Source of the DNA: Phaseolus vulgaris
Lineage: Eukaryota > Streptophyta > Magnoliopsida > Fabales > Fabaceae
NCBI RefSeq assembly: GCF_000499845.2
Contig: NC_023758.2
Span: 32,146,069-32,210,068 of the forward strand
DNA length: 64,000 nucleotides
Direction of reading: 5' to 3'
A model generated the notes under the pieces. That model saw nothing but the letters and a program-made list of their open reading frames with translations. It searched no databases and was not told the origin of the DNA. Positions 48,409 to 60,630 of the stretch are shown piece after piece. The position numbers and the translations under genes were made by a program. The first letter of the stretch is position 1. Every line of letters begins with the position of its first letter.

Positions 48409-50192
48409 TTTTAAGAATGAACAATATATAAAATGTTACTCTTTTTTGGATTACTTACTATTATTTAACAATTATAATTACATATACATGATTTGATTGT
48501 TCTAAGGTACATTATCAAAACAAAAGAATACAAGATAATCTATTAAGTTTAAGTTTTGAAAAGAAATAAGGTACATTAATCTTCTTGAAAGTCCTTATCA
48601 ATGGACCTTACGAAGAACTAGTTTACATCTAAAGGGACTGGTTTCACAATAAGTTTTTATTTAATCCAATTAAATTCATTTGGTTATATTTATTCTAATT
48701 TTATATTTTATTAAATTGAGTTTCTCTATCTTACTTAATAACTCTATTCAATCTAAAGCAATTATCATTGAGTTATGTTGGAATTATGGGATTTAGTAAT
48801 TTAAAAAAAAATCTCTTTAACTTTTTAGCAAAAGTATTTAAAAAATATAGACAAACAATAATTTTTTCGAATTTTATGATATCAAAACAATAATTACAAT
48901 TTTATCGTACAACTTTCTTAGTGCAATCTTAAAAAATAATGTACCAAATAAAAAAAGTACTTTAATAACAGGTGCCATATGAAATATTTAATTATAACAT
49001 TTACAAAATAATACTCTAATAATTAGTTAGATATACAAAATTTGTTTTCTTTATGTATATGAATTATGTAGTTGAGTTGGAGATTCGTCATATTTAAAAA
49101 TATGGACTTCTTACTTAAACTAGATTTAATTGTAAGTACTGAATGGAATTAACGTATCCAATAACCTAATCTAATTAATGCTGATAAAAAAAATTAATCT
49201 AATTAACCAACAAAAATGTGATGAGTTAGATAAGATTAACAATATTTCTTTATTCAGTATGACTAGCTTTTACACTTAATGTTGAAGCTTGTTATACTTT
49301 GTACTTATTTCTTTTCAATATTAAGATGTGTTGAGTTTACATCCATAACGAAATAAATAATACTTTTGTCTTTATCATGAGAAATTATTTATGGATCAAA
49401 CAATATAATACTACATTATTTAATATACATTTTACATTACAGTTCTAATATTAACTGTTTTATTTGCAATTAAAAAACAGCGTAGCTCACCGAATGAACT
49501 TCTATCAATATGAATTGTTGATTTATCTATCAATTATTACAAATTTATATAAAATTTACTAAATATGTAAGTAAAATCATATGTACACATTACTTATAAA
49601 TATTTTTTTAATGTAAGCCTAAGTTACTCACTTACAGATTTAACATGTATAAAATATTGACACCATAAATCAAGAACCATATTAAAAGATATTGTACTCA
49701 TGTATTTATAACCTTATCTTAATCTATAGGTAAGGTAAATAGTTATTTATGTACCCATATTTTGTACAAATTTAACAAAACAGTTTATTAAAAAAGTTTA
49801 ATGAACTTTATAACTCATGTTAAAAAAAGTTAAAAAACAAAATTAAAATAAAGATATGTAATCATCTAGAAGTTAGTTGTCTTTCACCACTATTTGCAAT
49901 AGAATTTGTTCCCATATAAAGTACAGACTATAATAGTGACAGAAGATGAATTAATTAATATAAAAAAATATTTATCACACATACAAACATGGTATAACAC
50001 CAGATACTAACACTTGATATATTTTTGACTTGATATATTTTTGACACATTAGATGTTAGTTTATCTATATCTCCAATATTAGGATGATACGAAAAATTGA
50101 TACCAAATTAGATGTAAGTCTCTCACAACTTCTCATCACTCTGAATCATGTATATGTGATTAGACAATACTGAAACAGGGATACTCCTTAAC
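43565..50192. other. Intergenic, no gene recognised
   Basis: The first few hundred bases should hold the 3' UTR of the SHI/STY gene. A compound (AT)n(AG)n microsatellite lies at about 48,350-48,402. 47,150-48,170 is less AT-rich and could be transcribed, but its frames show no domain. The rest is plain AT-rich DNA. Confidence 0.55.
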
Positions 50193-50207
50193 ATGAGTTC
50201 CGAATTT
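50193..50207 (+). repeat. Left target site duplication of the LINE
   Basis: ATGAGTTCCGAATTT, repeated exactly at 51,049-51,063. Confidence 0.92.
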
Positions 50208-51048
50208 ATCTTGGATAAGAAAAATTGTTGGATTTGGAAGGACAGTGTGACCACTGGGTACTCGGTTAGCTCAACTTACAATATTCTAAGGGGCTCTTTT
50301 TGGAAGGGAATGTTCGTCTGTGTTCGAATCTTTTTGGAAGATCAAAGTTTGACTTTCAACTCACTTGACAACTTGGAGAGGGTTGGGTAATACGATTGCT
50401 TTTAAGGCCAATTTGGTAAGAAGAGGGGTTACAGTTGATAGTATTTCATGTTGTTTGTGTGGAGAGGAAAAGGAGACATCAAAGCATTTATTTTTTTACT
50501 ATAGAATTGTTTGGTTAGTTTGGAACCAGTGTTATGTTTGGCTTGGGGTGGTGTCGGTATATCATTTTGATCCTGTTTCACATTTCTTGCATTTTAAATT
50601 GTGTAACGTTCCAACCTACATTAATGTCATTTGGGGAAGTGTTTAGATTGTAGTTATTGGTGAGATTTTGAGGCATAGGAATAAGTACATCTTTAAAGGT
50701 GGAGTGATAAACCATTCTGAAAATTTTTCTTTGGTTCAACTAAGTTTGGTCTTGGATTACATCTAATGTTGTGCTGCTTGTTTTTCCTTGTCAGATTGGT
50801 GTCTTGATCCGTTGACTGGTTTATTTCTAATTAAGAGCCTTTGATTCTACATGCCTTTAGTTTGAGTAGGGTGATTGTGTGGTGTTATTCTGTATCTGTG
50901 GTGCCTTGAATTGGTAGGATTTTGTAAACTTCCAGGGTCTATCGTTTTTAGAGTAGTTGCTGGATGTTTCTATTTTGATTTGTAATAGGGTTAAACCACT
51001 CCTAAAATGATTCATATTTATTTATTTTTTTCTTGATGATAAAAAAAA
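50208..51048 (+). mobile_element. 5'-truncated LINE with perfect 15-bp TSD
   Basis: 841 bp. Encodes the end of ORF2: 'NCWIWKDSVTTGYSVSSTYN', then a frame change, 'FKANLVRRGVTVDSISCCLC' and 'KETSKHLFFYYRIVWLVW' (zinc-binding tail, one Cys replaced by Tyr), then 'GEILRHRNKYIF'. Ends in 'ttaaaccactcctaaaatga', TTTATTTATTTTTTTC and 'tgataaaaaaa'. The perfect TSD suggests a fairly recent insertion, although the coding part is already broken. Confidence 0.9.
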
Positions 51049-51063
51049 TGAGTTCCGAATTTG
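51049..51063 (+). repeat. Right target site duplication of the LINE
   Basis: Exact copy of 50,193-50,207, directly after the A-rich LINE tail. Confidence 0.92.
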
Positions 51064-51833
51064 TGACAACCATCAAGATCTGATATCATCCCGAGTATCC
51101 ATACATCAACTATTAAAGACCATGTAATCACTCAACTAGGGTCAACCATCCAGGGTCAAACCTTATATACATATATATGAAATCCATATACATGTATATA
51201 ACCAATCCAACAATATCACCCACGAAAGCCACCCAAAAAGAACATATTTCATGCATACATCATATCATGCATCTCATAATCAATTATATATTTATCCTAA
51301 ACATATATAATTAATCTCACATTTTATATATCATATTCTCATTCATAAACATGCATAAAGAAATACATTTAAACATGTATAAACATCAAACATAGCATAA
51401 CATCATCGTTATCTCATAATATTGTCGTTCAAGCGAGCTCTTCTTGCAAAAATGACCTATCAACCTTCATAAGGTAAACTCTATTTCATTTGAGCAACAC
51501 AACCACTATTTAAGTGAAAAAAGCTACTCACGAGTAATAGTCTCCAAAATCTCTCATGACTCCAACAACCTCTTCATCGCTTGAGCAATATCTATTTAAG
51601 TTTCAGAAACTCCTCCATTGCCACAGGATACTTGAGAGTCCTATTAGCACCTGACCCCAATGATATGCGTCACACACCACCACACATAGTTATACGTGTA
51701 CACCATCTCATCTTTCCTTTAAATGTTGACAAGCAGTGTTGCTAGAACCACTAGCCCTATCGCTTGAGGAGAGAGAATTGTCTCGGCCTCTTTGTCACTC
51801 AAAGTACAACACGTCACTTGCATAACTAACACT
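51064..51833. other. Intergenic with CGCTTGAG-type short repeats
   Basis: Contains 'cgttcaagcgagctcttc' (about 51,424), 'tcgcttgagcaatatc' (about 51,578) and 'tcgcttgaggagaga' (about 51,759), related in wording to the decayed phrases at 15.2-15.6 kb. 51,170-51,420 is TA-rich. No gene. Confidence 0.45.
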
Positions 51834-51849
51834 TTGCCTGAGCAAAAAT

Positions 51850-52407
51850 AGGTGGTGAACTCTAAGTCTCGAGTGGTTGGGTTTTTTTGGGCCTCTCTTT
51901 ATGATGCACAAATGCATTTTAAGTTGTTTAAGCCTATAGGTTTGAAAGATGCTACTATTAGATGTTGGGGGATCTAGGTAGTAATTATAGGTGAAATTTA
52001 GAATCATAGGAATAAGTTTATTTTTAGGAATCGATGAGTTGATCTGGTTGGGATTTTTACTCTAGTATAAAGGAACACTTGGTTTTGAGTTACGGTAAAT
52101 GAAAGATTGACATATTTCTTTTAAGAAGATGGAGAAGGTTGTAGGGTAGTTGTTTTATCCTGTCTTCCTTTGTGAGAGTTCCTTTGAATTGTTATTTTAG
52201 TTGGAAGGTGTCCTTTTGGACATATGTTGTATTTGCGTTCTGATGTGGTCATGACTATATATGTCTAGTCATATTTATGACACTCTGGTTGTTGTTTTGT
52301 AGAGTCTGTTGGAACCTCGGTTGGTTAAGTGTTATGTAGTTTGGTTTGAGGTTTCTTGTATAAGGATTGTGACACCCCTAAAGTGTCTCATTTTATTTTA
52401 TTTATTC
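51850..52407 (+). mobile_element. 5'-truncated LINE, decayed
   Basis: Around 51,960-52,030 reads '...gtagtaattataggtgaaatttagaatcataggaataag', the decayed 'V-V-I-G-E-I-x-x-H-R-N-K' block seen in the other LINE copies. The 3' end 'gacacccctaaagtgtctc' plus TTTATTTTATTTATTCC at 52,370-52,407 matches the family tail. Flanks 'tgcctgagcaa' (about 51,836) and 'tgtctaagcaa' (about 52,408) may be an aged TSD. Confidence 0.65.
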
Positions 52408-52739
52408 CTTGTCTAAGCAATTAAGTTGGAGTCAGACAATATTCAATTTGAGAACAACTCAAACAGAAAGAACACATATTTTCTAAAGTAATATTATCAT
52501 GAAAAGAGAATATGTATCTTTTTATACTCATCAACCGTTTTATTGTCATGCTTAAATAAAAAAATATAATAATTCTCACTTAGATTTTTTTCAATCTTCA
52601 CATAATACTCATATATTCAGTTTTACAGATATATTAAATCCTAAATCCTAAACCTTAAACCCTAACACATCACAACAACCCACTTAACAACCAATATATT
52701 GTATAGAATATCTTTAGTTCCTCACATTTCCTACAGTTC
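52408..52739. other. Intergenic with a short telomere-like run
   Basis: 52,635-52,667 has four degenerate heptamers of the CCCTAAA type ('aaatcctaaatcctaaacct', 'taaaccctaac'). Nothing else recognised. Confidence 0.5.
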
Positions 52740-54148
52740 AACATTTGTAATGCTTATGAAACTGCTAATTTAGTTTTGGAGAGTGTGTGGATTGTGGTGG
52801 TAAGGGAGATTTGGTGTCATAGGAACAAGGTCATTTTCAAAGGTGTGTGGTGGATCACTCTAAAATGTTCTCTTTAGCTTAGCTGAAGACTTGGTCTTGG
52901 GTTACTTCCAAAGTTCAATCAGCCTGTTTCTTGTTTTCAGATTGTTGTCTTGATCCCCTGGTATGTTTGTATTCGATTTAGTTTGTTGGTTAGCTTTTTG
53001 GTTGGTGGGTTGTTGTTGCCGAGGTGAATTATGTTTGGCTGTATGGGTGTTCTTTGAATGGTGTTTATGTGAGATTTTTGAGGCAATCTGTTTTTGGATC
53101 TTTTTCTCTACTGTTTCCCTTTCATTTGGTGTTTGTTTTGGATTTTCTAGTTTGGAGACTTTTTTCCTAATGTTATGGGCATTGTTATAAAATCGAAATT
53201 CAAAATGTGAATAGTAAGATACATAATAAATAAAATAAGTATTAAAATAACTTTTTAGTAAATTTATTTTTTTTAATTTTTTACATTTGTTATAAAAAAA
53301 TTATATACTAATTTTCATATTTGTAGTGTTTTTTTTATTGTATTTCCTCTTATTAGATATCTAGTGATATTTCAACATCATTTTTATTATTATGTATGTC
53401 AATTTCTTATAAATAAAAGCTTAGAATATAATAAAGGTTATATGGGCACCTATATCTTTTAAAAAATTGTTTTTTTTTTCAAATTAAAAATTTATACTTA
53501 CAAAATTTTTAAACTTTTATTTTTTTTATAAGAAAAAGATATTAAAACTCGTTCCCAATAAAATTATTTTACCAAAAGTAAAAGTACCATAAATCCTAAA
53601 ATTACTGTCTCTTCTTCCTCTCCACTCTTATTCTTCTTTTATCTTCTTTTTCACTCTTCTTTTGGTCTCTCTGCGTTCTCAAAGTTCTTCTTCATCTCCA
53701 ACTTTCTCTACCAACTCTTCTCTTCGTTCTTCCCTTTTACCTTCTCCATTTCTTTTGTTCTTATAATGTTTCTTGTCTTAAACGTGTGATTGTTCTGTGA
53801 TTGTCTGTTTTTTGTTTTATTTTTTTGGATGAAGCTTAGAAAAATTAATTGTATCGGACGTAAAGAAACTGAATCGTGAATCCCATGATTCATTCAATTC
53901 ATATAACGATCCAAGACCTAAAACAATTCAACTTCATTTCTGAATCGGCAAAGTTATGTTTTGATTTGAATCGCAATTTTATTCTAACTACTATGATTCT
54001 GAGTCTGTTGTTAGGTGTTAGTTTAGTTATGGGTTGAGATTATTTGGACATATCATGTATATCTCTTGTGATATGTATAAGTGTTGAATCATTCCTAAAG
54101 TGGTCACTATTTATTTATTTTTTCTTGTTGATAAAAAAAAAATTAATT
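52740..54148 (+). mobile_element. LINE fragment interrupted by other DNA
   Basis: 52,780-52,960 carries the decayed 'W-I-V-V-V-R-E-I-W-C-H-R-N-K' block and the following region of the LINE family. The family 3' tail ('gaatcattcctaaagtggtc', TTTATTTATTTTTTC, 'tgataaaaaaa') is at 54,075-54,144. About 53,190-53,995 between them is unlike the LINE: AT-rich, then C/T-rich leader-like DNA. It looks inserted. Both inner borders are approximate. Confidence 0.55.
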
Positions 54149-57100
54149 CCTTACCTGGATTGAAGAATATTCTAATACTGACACTTGATAACCCTTGCAA
54201 ATACTCCAACCAATCCAAAACAGTTCTCACAATATCAATCCTACACCAATAACATCTTCTTTCAACCATTCACTTAAGGAGGAGAAGAAAAGAACTTGAA
54301 ACACAAAAAAAAAAAATTAAACTATTAACTAAAATCAACTTCATGCACAATCCACCAGCTTCACAGAATCCTAAACTAGTAAGGAAACCACACTTGTGTT
54401 GTGGTAGAGATCATGTAAACAAGTAAAAGTTTTCTAAAACTGAAATTATGGAATGAACATCTAATCTTTATTTATAAATATTATAATTAATTTATTTTAA
54501 AATCTATTAATAAATAATATTAAGTCTTATAGAAAGTGTACAAACAAAATAATATAAACTTCTTATAATTTTTCATAAATAAAAAATAGTTTATCCATAA
54601 ACTAATTTGAAAAAACTCTTATATAATTTTTATAGTCAAATTAGTTTATATATGAACTAATTTGTACAAATTCTTCTATATAATTCTTATCTTAACTTGT
54701 TTATAAGTTTATTTTATTTTATTAAAAAAATATTTTATTTATTTGTTTTTAATAAAATTGAAAAATTTGTTCAAATGGCTTTATGATGTAGTTTATGGTT
54801 TTAACTTTTAAACTAGTGGGTTTATTGTTTATATAATTTATTCTATGTAAAAATTAAAATAGTCAACACATCTTTAAAATTATCTCACGAACACATACTG
54901 AATTAAAATAGTTTCAGTAGTCACTGTATTATTGTGCTAATCTAGTAGTTCACATAGATATCAATGATATGAATTCTTTTTACCAACTTTCTAATGAATA
55001 TATAATTAAATTTATCTAGATATAATAGCACATATAACAAAATCAAGCAGTAATTAATCAAGTTAATCATGTATTAGTTTTATTTCTTTTAAATAAATTT
55101 CTTACATTAATCTTAAATAAGTTCAAACTAAAACACTTATTATCAAACTTATTAGTTTTATTTTACCTCTTTTTTAAATTTGTAATGTTATTATATATTT
55201 ATAACTGATAACAAAAAAAAAAAAAAACTTTTTCACATTCACATCTAAAACTCATAAAGAAATCTCCTATTGTCCTCCCCAACACTAACAACTAAAGAAG
55301 AAAACAAAAAATTAACATTAGATCTAATACATTCATACTAATGATTCAAGACAACGAGAAATTCATTGACAGTATCTTAAAAATGATCCAAGACGAAACA
55401 TTAACCTGTGTCAGGAAAAATACTTTAGTATGATCAAGTTAACTTGTTTAAAACTATTTATAAAAAAATAGAATTTTTAAATAAATTAAAATACAATAAA
55501 TTTCAATATATTTATTTTAAAACAGGATAAGTACTGCACAAAAGTCATTTTTAATGAAAGGAATTAGCACTTGTTGACTAATCTCTCAAAAAAATTCCTT
55601 AATCTCAAAGGGTTTAAGTTCAATATGTTACTCTATACTATCTTTTTATCATCTTTTCCTGTTTATCTATTTTTTTTATCAACTTTGTACACTCATAAAA
55701 AGAGTTTTACCATCCTCAATAACTTTATTTGATTTGAAGTACATTATTTTGAATAAAGATAAATGTGTGTCTTTTAAATATGTAACTAAGAAAACTAAGT
55801 TATGATATGTCCTTAAGTATATCTACATTTTCTAGATATGTAGTGAAAAAAAAGTATAATTAACCCTCAAAATGTGTACAAAATAAAGTATTTTTTTTTA
55901 TTGAAAAGATAAAAATAGAAAATGTTGTGGCTAAAATGCGAATAAGACACAAAGCCATGAATAATGGAAGCACGAAGGTGCCTACTTTTGGCTGTTGCTT
56001 TTTTGCTGATCAACTGAAGTTTGGCTCAGTAGTCAGCCTTCTCTCAACAAAACTGACAGTAAATAATGGCATAAGTAAAATCAGAATCATAAATAAACAT
56101 AAAGTGAAAAAAGACAAATAACTATAACACTTTTTTTCCAGTATGCATCAACAACACCTACAGAGACTTCATAAAGATTCCTGTAAGAAACAGTTGGAAT
56201 ATAATTAGTTATAGTCTACATCACATTTCTTTTAAGTTCAATGTTACACTTTTCTACAATTTTTTCTGCATTTTAATTCAAAGGGTATTAAATCTAAATC
56301 AAATATACTAAATATTTTTAAAATTTAAGTGTTTTTAACATTTACTCCAATTAATCATTTCGTTGATTTGTAACAGGAACAGGTAGAAATATATTTTTTT
56401 TAATTTTTTTAGCATTAAGCCACTATCCATTGAGTTTAGCTAATTGATGATAATTATTAGTTTTTTTAATATATAGATGATAATTAAGTTTGAACCCATG
56501 ACTAGAAGCAGATTACTCAAATATCTTTTAGCTAACTTAATCCTATAGTATCTTAATATTATTAATATTTTGGTAATATTAGTTGTGAGAAAAAAACTGT
56601 CTTAGGTTTATTAACTAACTGTATTTAAACTTTTGTCATATTTTTAACTTTTTTGTGATTTCCTTAATCATTTTAAAATCAAACCAAAAAATTGATCCTC
56701 AAATTAGATCCCATAAAAAGATAATTTTATCCGTTCTTAACTTTAAGTTGGATATGATGATGCGTTCCAAAAATAAAGATTATTTAAGTAGATTTAATGT
56801 TTTAAAATGCATTTTATAGACTGTTTGAAATCAGACCTTAATAAGTATGTTTAAGGAACTTCTATCAAAAAATGAACTCAATTATTTGCTGACTGAATTG
56901 AATTTTGAGTTGAATAAAAATTGTTTGAGAGAAAGTTGGGGATGAGGGTTGTTTGAAATAAATTATTAAATTCCCAGATCCAGACAGACATACCTTGAAA
57001 ATAGCTGCGTACGTCACTGCCTCCCTTTTCCCGAAAGCAACAGTAATAAAGTATGAATGAGTTGGATACAAGAAACCCATTTCTATTTTTAACCCTTTTC

Positions 57101-57249
57101 TTGCTTTTTACAGGTTAAAGCATGTTCCTTCACTCACAATAACTAAACAAAAGCTATCACTACCATTCTTTTTTTCTCTCTCGAGGTTCTGGATCAAAAA
57201 GCATTATTACCAGCTGATTGATCCTTAGTTAAGATCATGCTACATTCTT
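54149..57249. other. Intergenic, AT-rich, nothing recognised
   Basis: No domain-like frame or bounded repeat found on either strand. Confidence 0.55.
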
Positions 57250-57599
57250 CTTGTTATTGTATGGATAGGGGAAAATGTACTCTTTTCTACCTAGTTGGTT
57301 TGAATTTGTGTGTAAGTTATTTTTTGGTTTTGGTTACTTAAAGGATATCCATTTGGATGAGGAAGATAAGTGTAAAGAGTTCTTCCATTTTAAATTAGTA
57401 ATTAATTAGAATAATAAATGCTATAAAAATTATCTTTTTAAGTTGTGATATTCATCTATTTATAAAAATGAGTGAGAACATTGTTCAACTTTTAGTTTAA
57501 ATTATCCCAAATTTTAGATTAATTTTAGTGTATATTATCTGTTTTTCATTTGACTTTTTCACCATGACTACATAACTCGATATATCTTCTCTTAGTGTT

Positions 57600-58320
57600 T
57601 TATGTGCTTAATGAAGTCCCCATTTGAATACGACGGTTCTCATCTTGTAATCATAACAGGATGGCGTCCTCTCCTAGTTCCATTCCATGTCATTTCTTCT
57701 CAGATCTAGGATGGTTAATGAGACAATATATTCTCTACTTGGGCTTGGTTGATCTCGATATGGAAGATGATCTTCGCTAAACTTTGGTGGTTCAACTTTC
57801 AAGCTTGTCGCATAACATTCTCTTGTAGTCTTCTAATCTACATGGATAGTGATAATGTTGTCCAACACTAAGGGGAATTTCATAATCAAATACGAGGTAA
57901 AAACTATTGCTCCTAGCTTATTAAGGGACTGCCTTCCCAAGAGGATGTTGTACGACATGTTAGCATCGACGAGTAGGTATTGTATCTTCATTGTTTGGCT
58001 TTGCAACTTTCCCTTCCAAAACTTGGTGTAAAGATCTATGTATCCTTATGAATCAATCCATTCACTAGAAGATCTCACAATCTGTCATGATTGGGTTGGA
58101 TCTCATTTTTGGATATCTATAGCTTTTTAAAAGTTTTCCAATATAGTATGTCTATTGAACTTCCTTGATCAACCAATGTTTTCATTATTGCTAAATTTTT
58201 TGCTTTAGTTGTTATGACCATGGGGTCATTTTGAGTTGGGTTAATGACTTTGAAGTCAACATCGATAAAGATTATTGAGGGCATCCTTCGCTGAGTGGAA
58301 GACGTGATAACATTCACTGA
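57600..58320 (-). pseudogene. Aspartic protease region of the old gypsy element
   Basis: The minus frame at 58,317-58,117 has 'IIFIDVDFKVINPTQNDPMV' and the active site 'LVDQGSSIDILYW'. After a frame break, 58,010-57,845 reads 'YLLVDANMSYNILLGRQSLN' and 'LGAIVFTS', the second protease block, then 'KVEPPKF' and a linker that ends near 57,600. It is cut off before reverse transcriptase. Stops are present, so it is inactive. Confidence 0.75.
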
Positions 58321-59162
58321 CTGTACTGCACAAAGATGTCACTTTCTTGTAGAGTTCAATGCCCCACCTACAGTAAATCCTTCGACTGTTGTGTTGATGA
58401 CTCTTCTAAGTGGAGTTTACGGGCTTGTTGTTCTCGGTCGGTGTGAGCACCTTGACCTATCTTCATTGTCTCAATGGGATTCTAGTCTCGTCTTTCATAA
58501 TCTCATCACGATCGTTCTTCCATTTTTCTGGGGGAGTGAGGTGTGGAGCGATACTCTTGTCTAACAATCCTCCAACGGTGCCCTACTTGTATCAACTCCT
58601 CTATCTTATCTTTCAATGCCAAACATTCTTCGGTCGTGTGGGCGGAGTTACAATGGTATTGACATTACTTGCTCATGTCGGCATTTAGAAGCGTAAGAAC
58701 TTTTGTGGAGTCGGGATTAGGTCGGTATTTAAAGCCTCTTACACAATCTGACTCCTATCTACATTTAGCAGAGTGTAGTGGAGAATTTGGGCAGTCGATA
58801 TACTCCTTGTCCTCTCTTTCTACTTGGCCTTCTCGAGTCTGCTCTCGGATTGGACCTGATTTAAAAATTAGTGGAGCTCTTGAAGCTGTATGAACTTTGA
58901 CCTCTCCTACTTAACCCATCCGGGTCGGTAGTTGGCTTTTTACATAGACTACCTAAGAACGACCTTAGTTTGAATGTTGTCATGGAGCGCAACCTCTAGG
59001 TTGAGGTTGATATCAGAGTTACTTTTTTTAACCTTTCCATGAATAGGCTCAACGACTTGATCTTCTCTCGTTGGATATTAACAAGGGGTGATTGATATCA
59101 TGTGATGCGGTCGATTTGTTGCAAACCGTGTTCCTAATTTTCCGACTAAGGTCTTCAAGTTG

Positions 59163-59672
59163 TTAATAGAGCATGGTGGAAGATGAGTAAACCAACTCAA
59201 CCCTTGTCCTTTCAATTATGTTGGTAAACACACAGTAGAGCATTGTGTCCTCCGATGTAAAGTGGCTCATTTGGGTCACAAACATCAACATGCTCGTGAG
59301 GGTCACTCGTCCATCATATTGACAAATGCTTAATCCCTTCCAATTGGGAGGGAGTTTGACACTTATTATTTTGTCGAAAAAAGGGTGTCGCCAAGTAACC
59401 CCCTTCCCCCCAATGTTAGTGAGATATTTGTCGATGTGTGAAGATGTGACTTCGCTTCCAACATATAGGTTAGTGTAACTAGGGGTGTTCGGGGATGTTG
59501 TTATGTTTTTAATCATCAGTTTTCGATATTCATTTTCTTGAGACTCCAAGGGGTGCATCCCTTCCATTTTTCTTTTAATTTCCTTATTTTCTCTTCTAAA
59601 GGCATGAATTTCTTCGGTATTCCTCCATTTTATTTTGGCCATCTCCATTTGAAGAGCTAGAATAAGAGCCAT
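59163..59672 (-). pseudogene. gag: gag N-terminal part of the old gypsy element
   Basis: 169 open codons. Starts 'MALILALQMEMAKIKW' with a charged helical stretch ('EIHAFRRENKEIKRKM'), then the gypsy Gag core 'HPFFDKIISVKLPPNWKGL' and 'QYDGRVTLTSMLMFVTQMS', close in wording to plant Tat-type Gag. Downstream (about 59,160-58,330) gag continues in broken frames. The C-rich codons of relatives are often replaced by T-rich ones. Confidence 0.75.
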
Positions 59673-59900
59673 GTGTTTGGTTCCAACTACTCTTGAACCT
59701 ATAATCCTTTAATCATTACTTGTGTTTCTTGTAAATACGACTAAATTATGTCGCTCCTTCTCAACTCCACAACAAACACCAATTATTCTTGTATAGATAG
59801 AGAACGAGTCATCTTTATCTAGTTGGTTTGAACTTGGGAGTTGTTTCTAAGATTTTGGTCGAGATAAAGAAGATACCTACAAAAGTAATCAATATTTAGT

Positions 59901-60630
59901 AATTTAAGTAATTTTGACATAAAAAAACAATTTCATCCAGTGTGACATTCACCAAACGAAAGTATTAAACAATCACAACTTTTTAAATTAATATTATTTT
60001 AGTCTAACGAACTAATTAAAGTTTATTAATTAGTTTTTAACCGTTGTTATCTTGTTTAGGGTTTAGCCTAAGTGCAATCTCAGCGGCCATCTCGACCATG
60101 TAGAGTACAATTCTAAATACTTCTCCTAAGAATTACGTAACATTATTATCAACCAGTAATTTTCTCAACAAACCATCCTTAACTCACTCTCAAGAATTGC
60201 GTAGCATCTTAGTCCCATGCAGATTTATTTATAAAGTTGGTTCAAAATGAAGAGCAATTTTGGTACGGTGAGTTAAATAACTCCCTTGAGCAAGAAATCC
60301 TTGGGAAGAATTAGAAAGACCGTCTGGTGAGTTTCTGAAGCGCATCAACTAATTCTGAACAAGTAACCACTGTGTACAGTATAGGTTCCTCAACGACAGG
60401 TCAAAAATCCAGGAAGCAGACAGCATAAGTTTCCTTATAATATTATAACATCAAATTTCCTACATTCTGTCCAAATTTTACAATCAACATTCTAGGACCG
60501 TTCAGCACCTCCTAGAGATTTACTCAAGCTCTATGCGTTTTGAATACTCTTGACTGGTTGCACACACTTCACTGTATCTGTTTCTTCAATAGCGTCAAGT
60601 TGGGCTAGTATAAATTTCAGTTCCAGCTTT
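59901..60630. other. Intergenic; right part is the 3' UTR of the FG-GAP gene
   Basis: About 60,420-60,630 directly follows the stop codon (minus strand) and should be 3' UTR. No clear poly(A) signal could be fixed. The rest holds nothing recognised. Confidence 0.5.

Larger units (their letters stand above)
57250..59900 (-). mobile_element. Old deleted Ty3/gypsy element (gag and protease only)
   Basis: On the minus strand, gag-protease is followed from 59,672 to about 57,600 and no reverse transcriptase, RNase H or integrase is seen. DNA at 59,785-59,880 and 57,255-57,360 shares 'ctagttggtttgaa.tt' and neighbouring phrases in the same orientation, so they may be the inner ends of two decayed LTRs. 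59,765-59,782 reads like a C-to-T decayed tRNA-Lys primer site. Outer boundaries are not defined. Confidence 0.6.
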
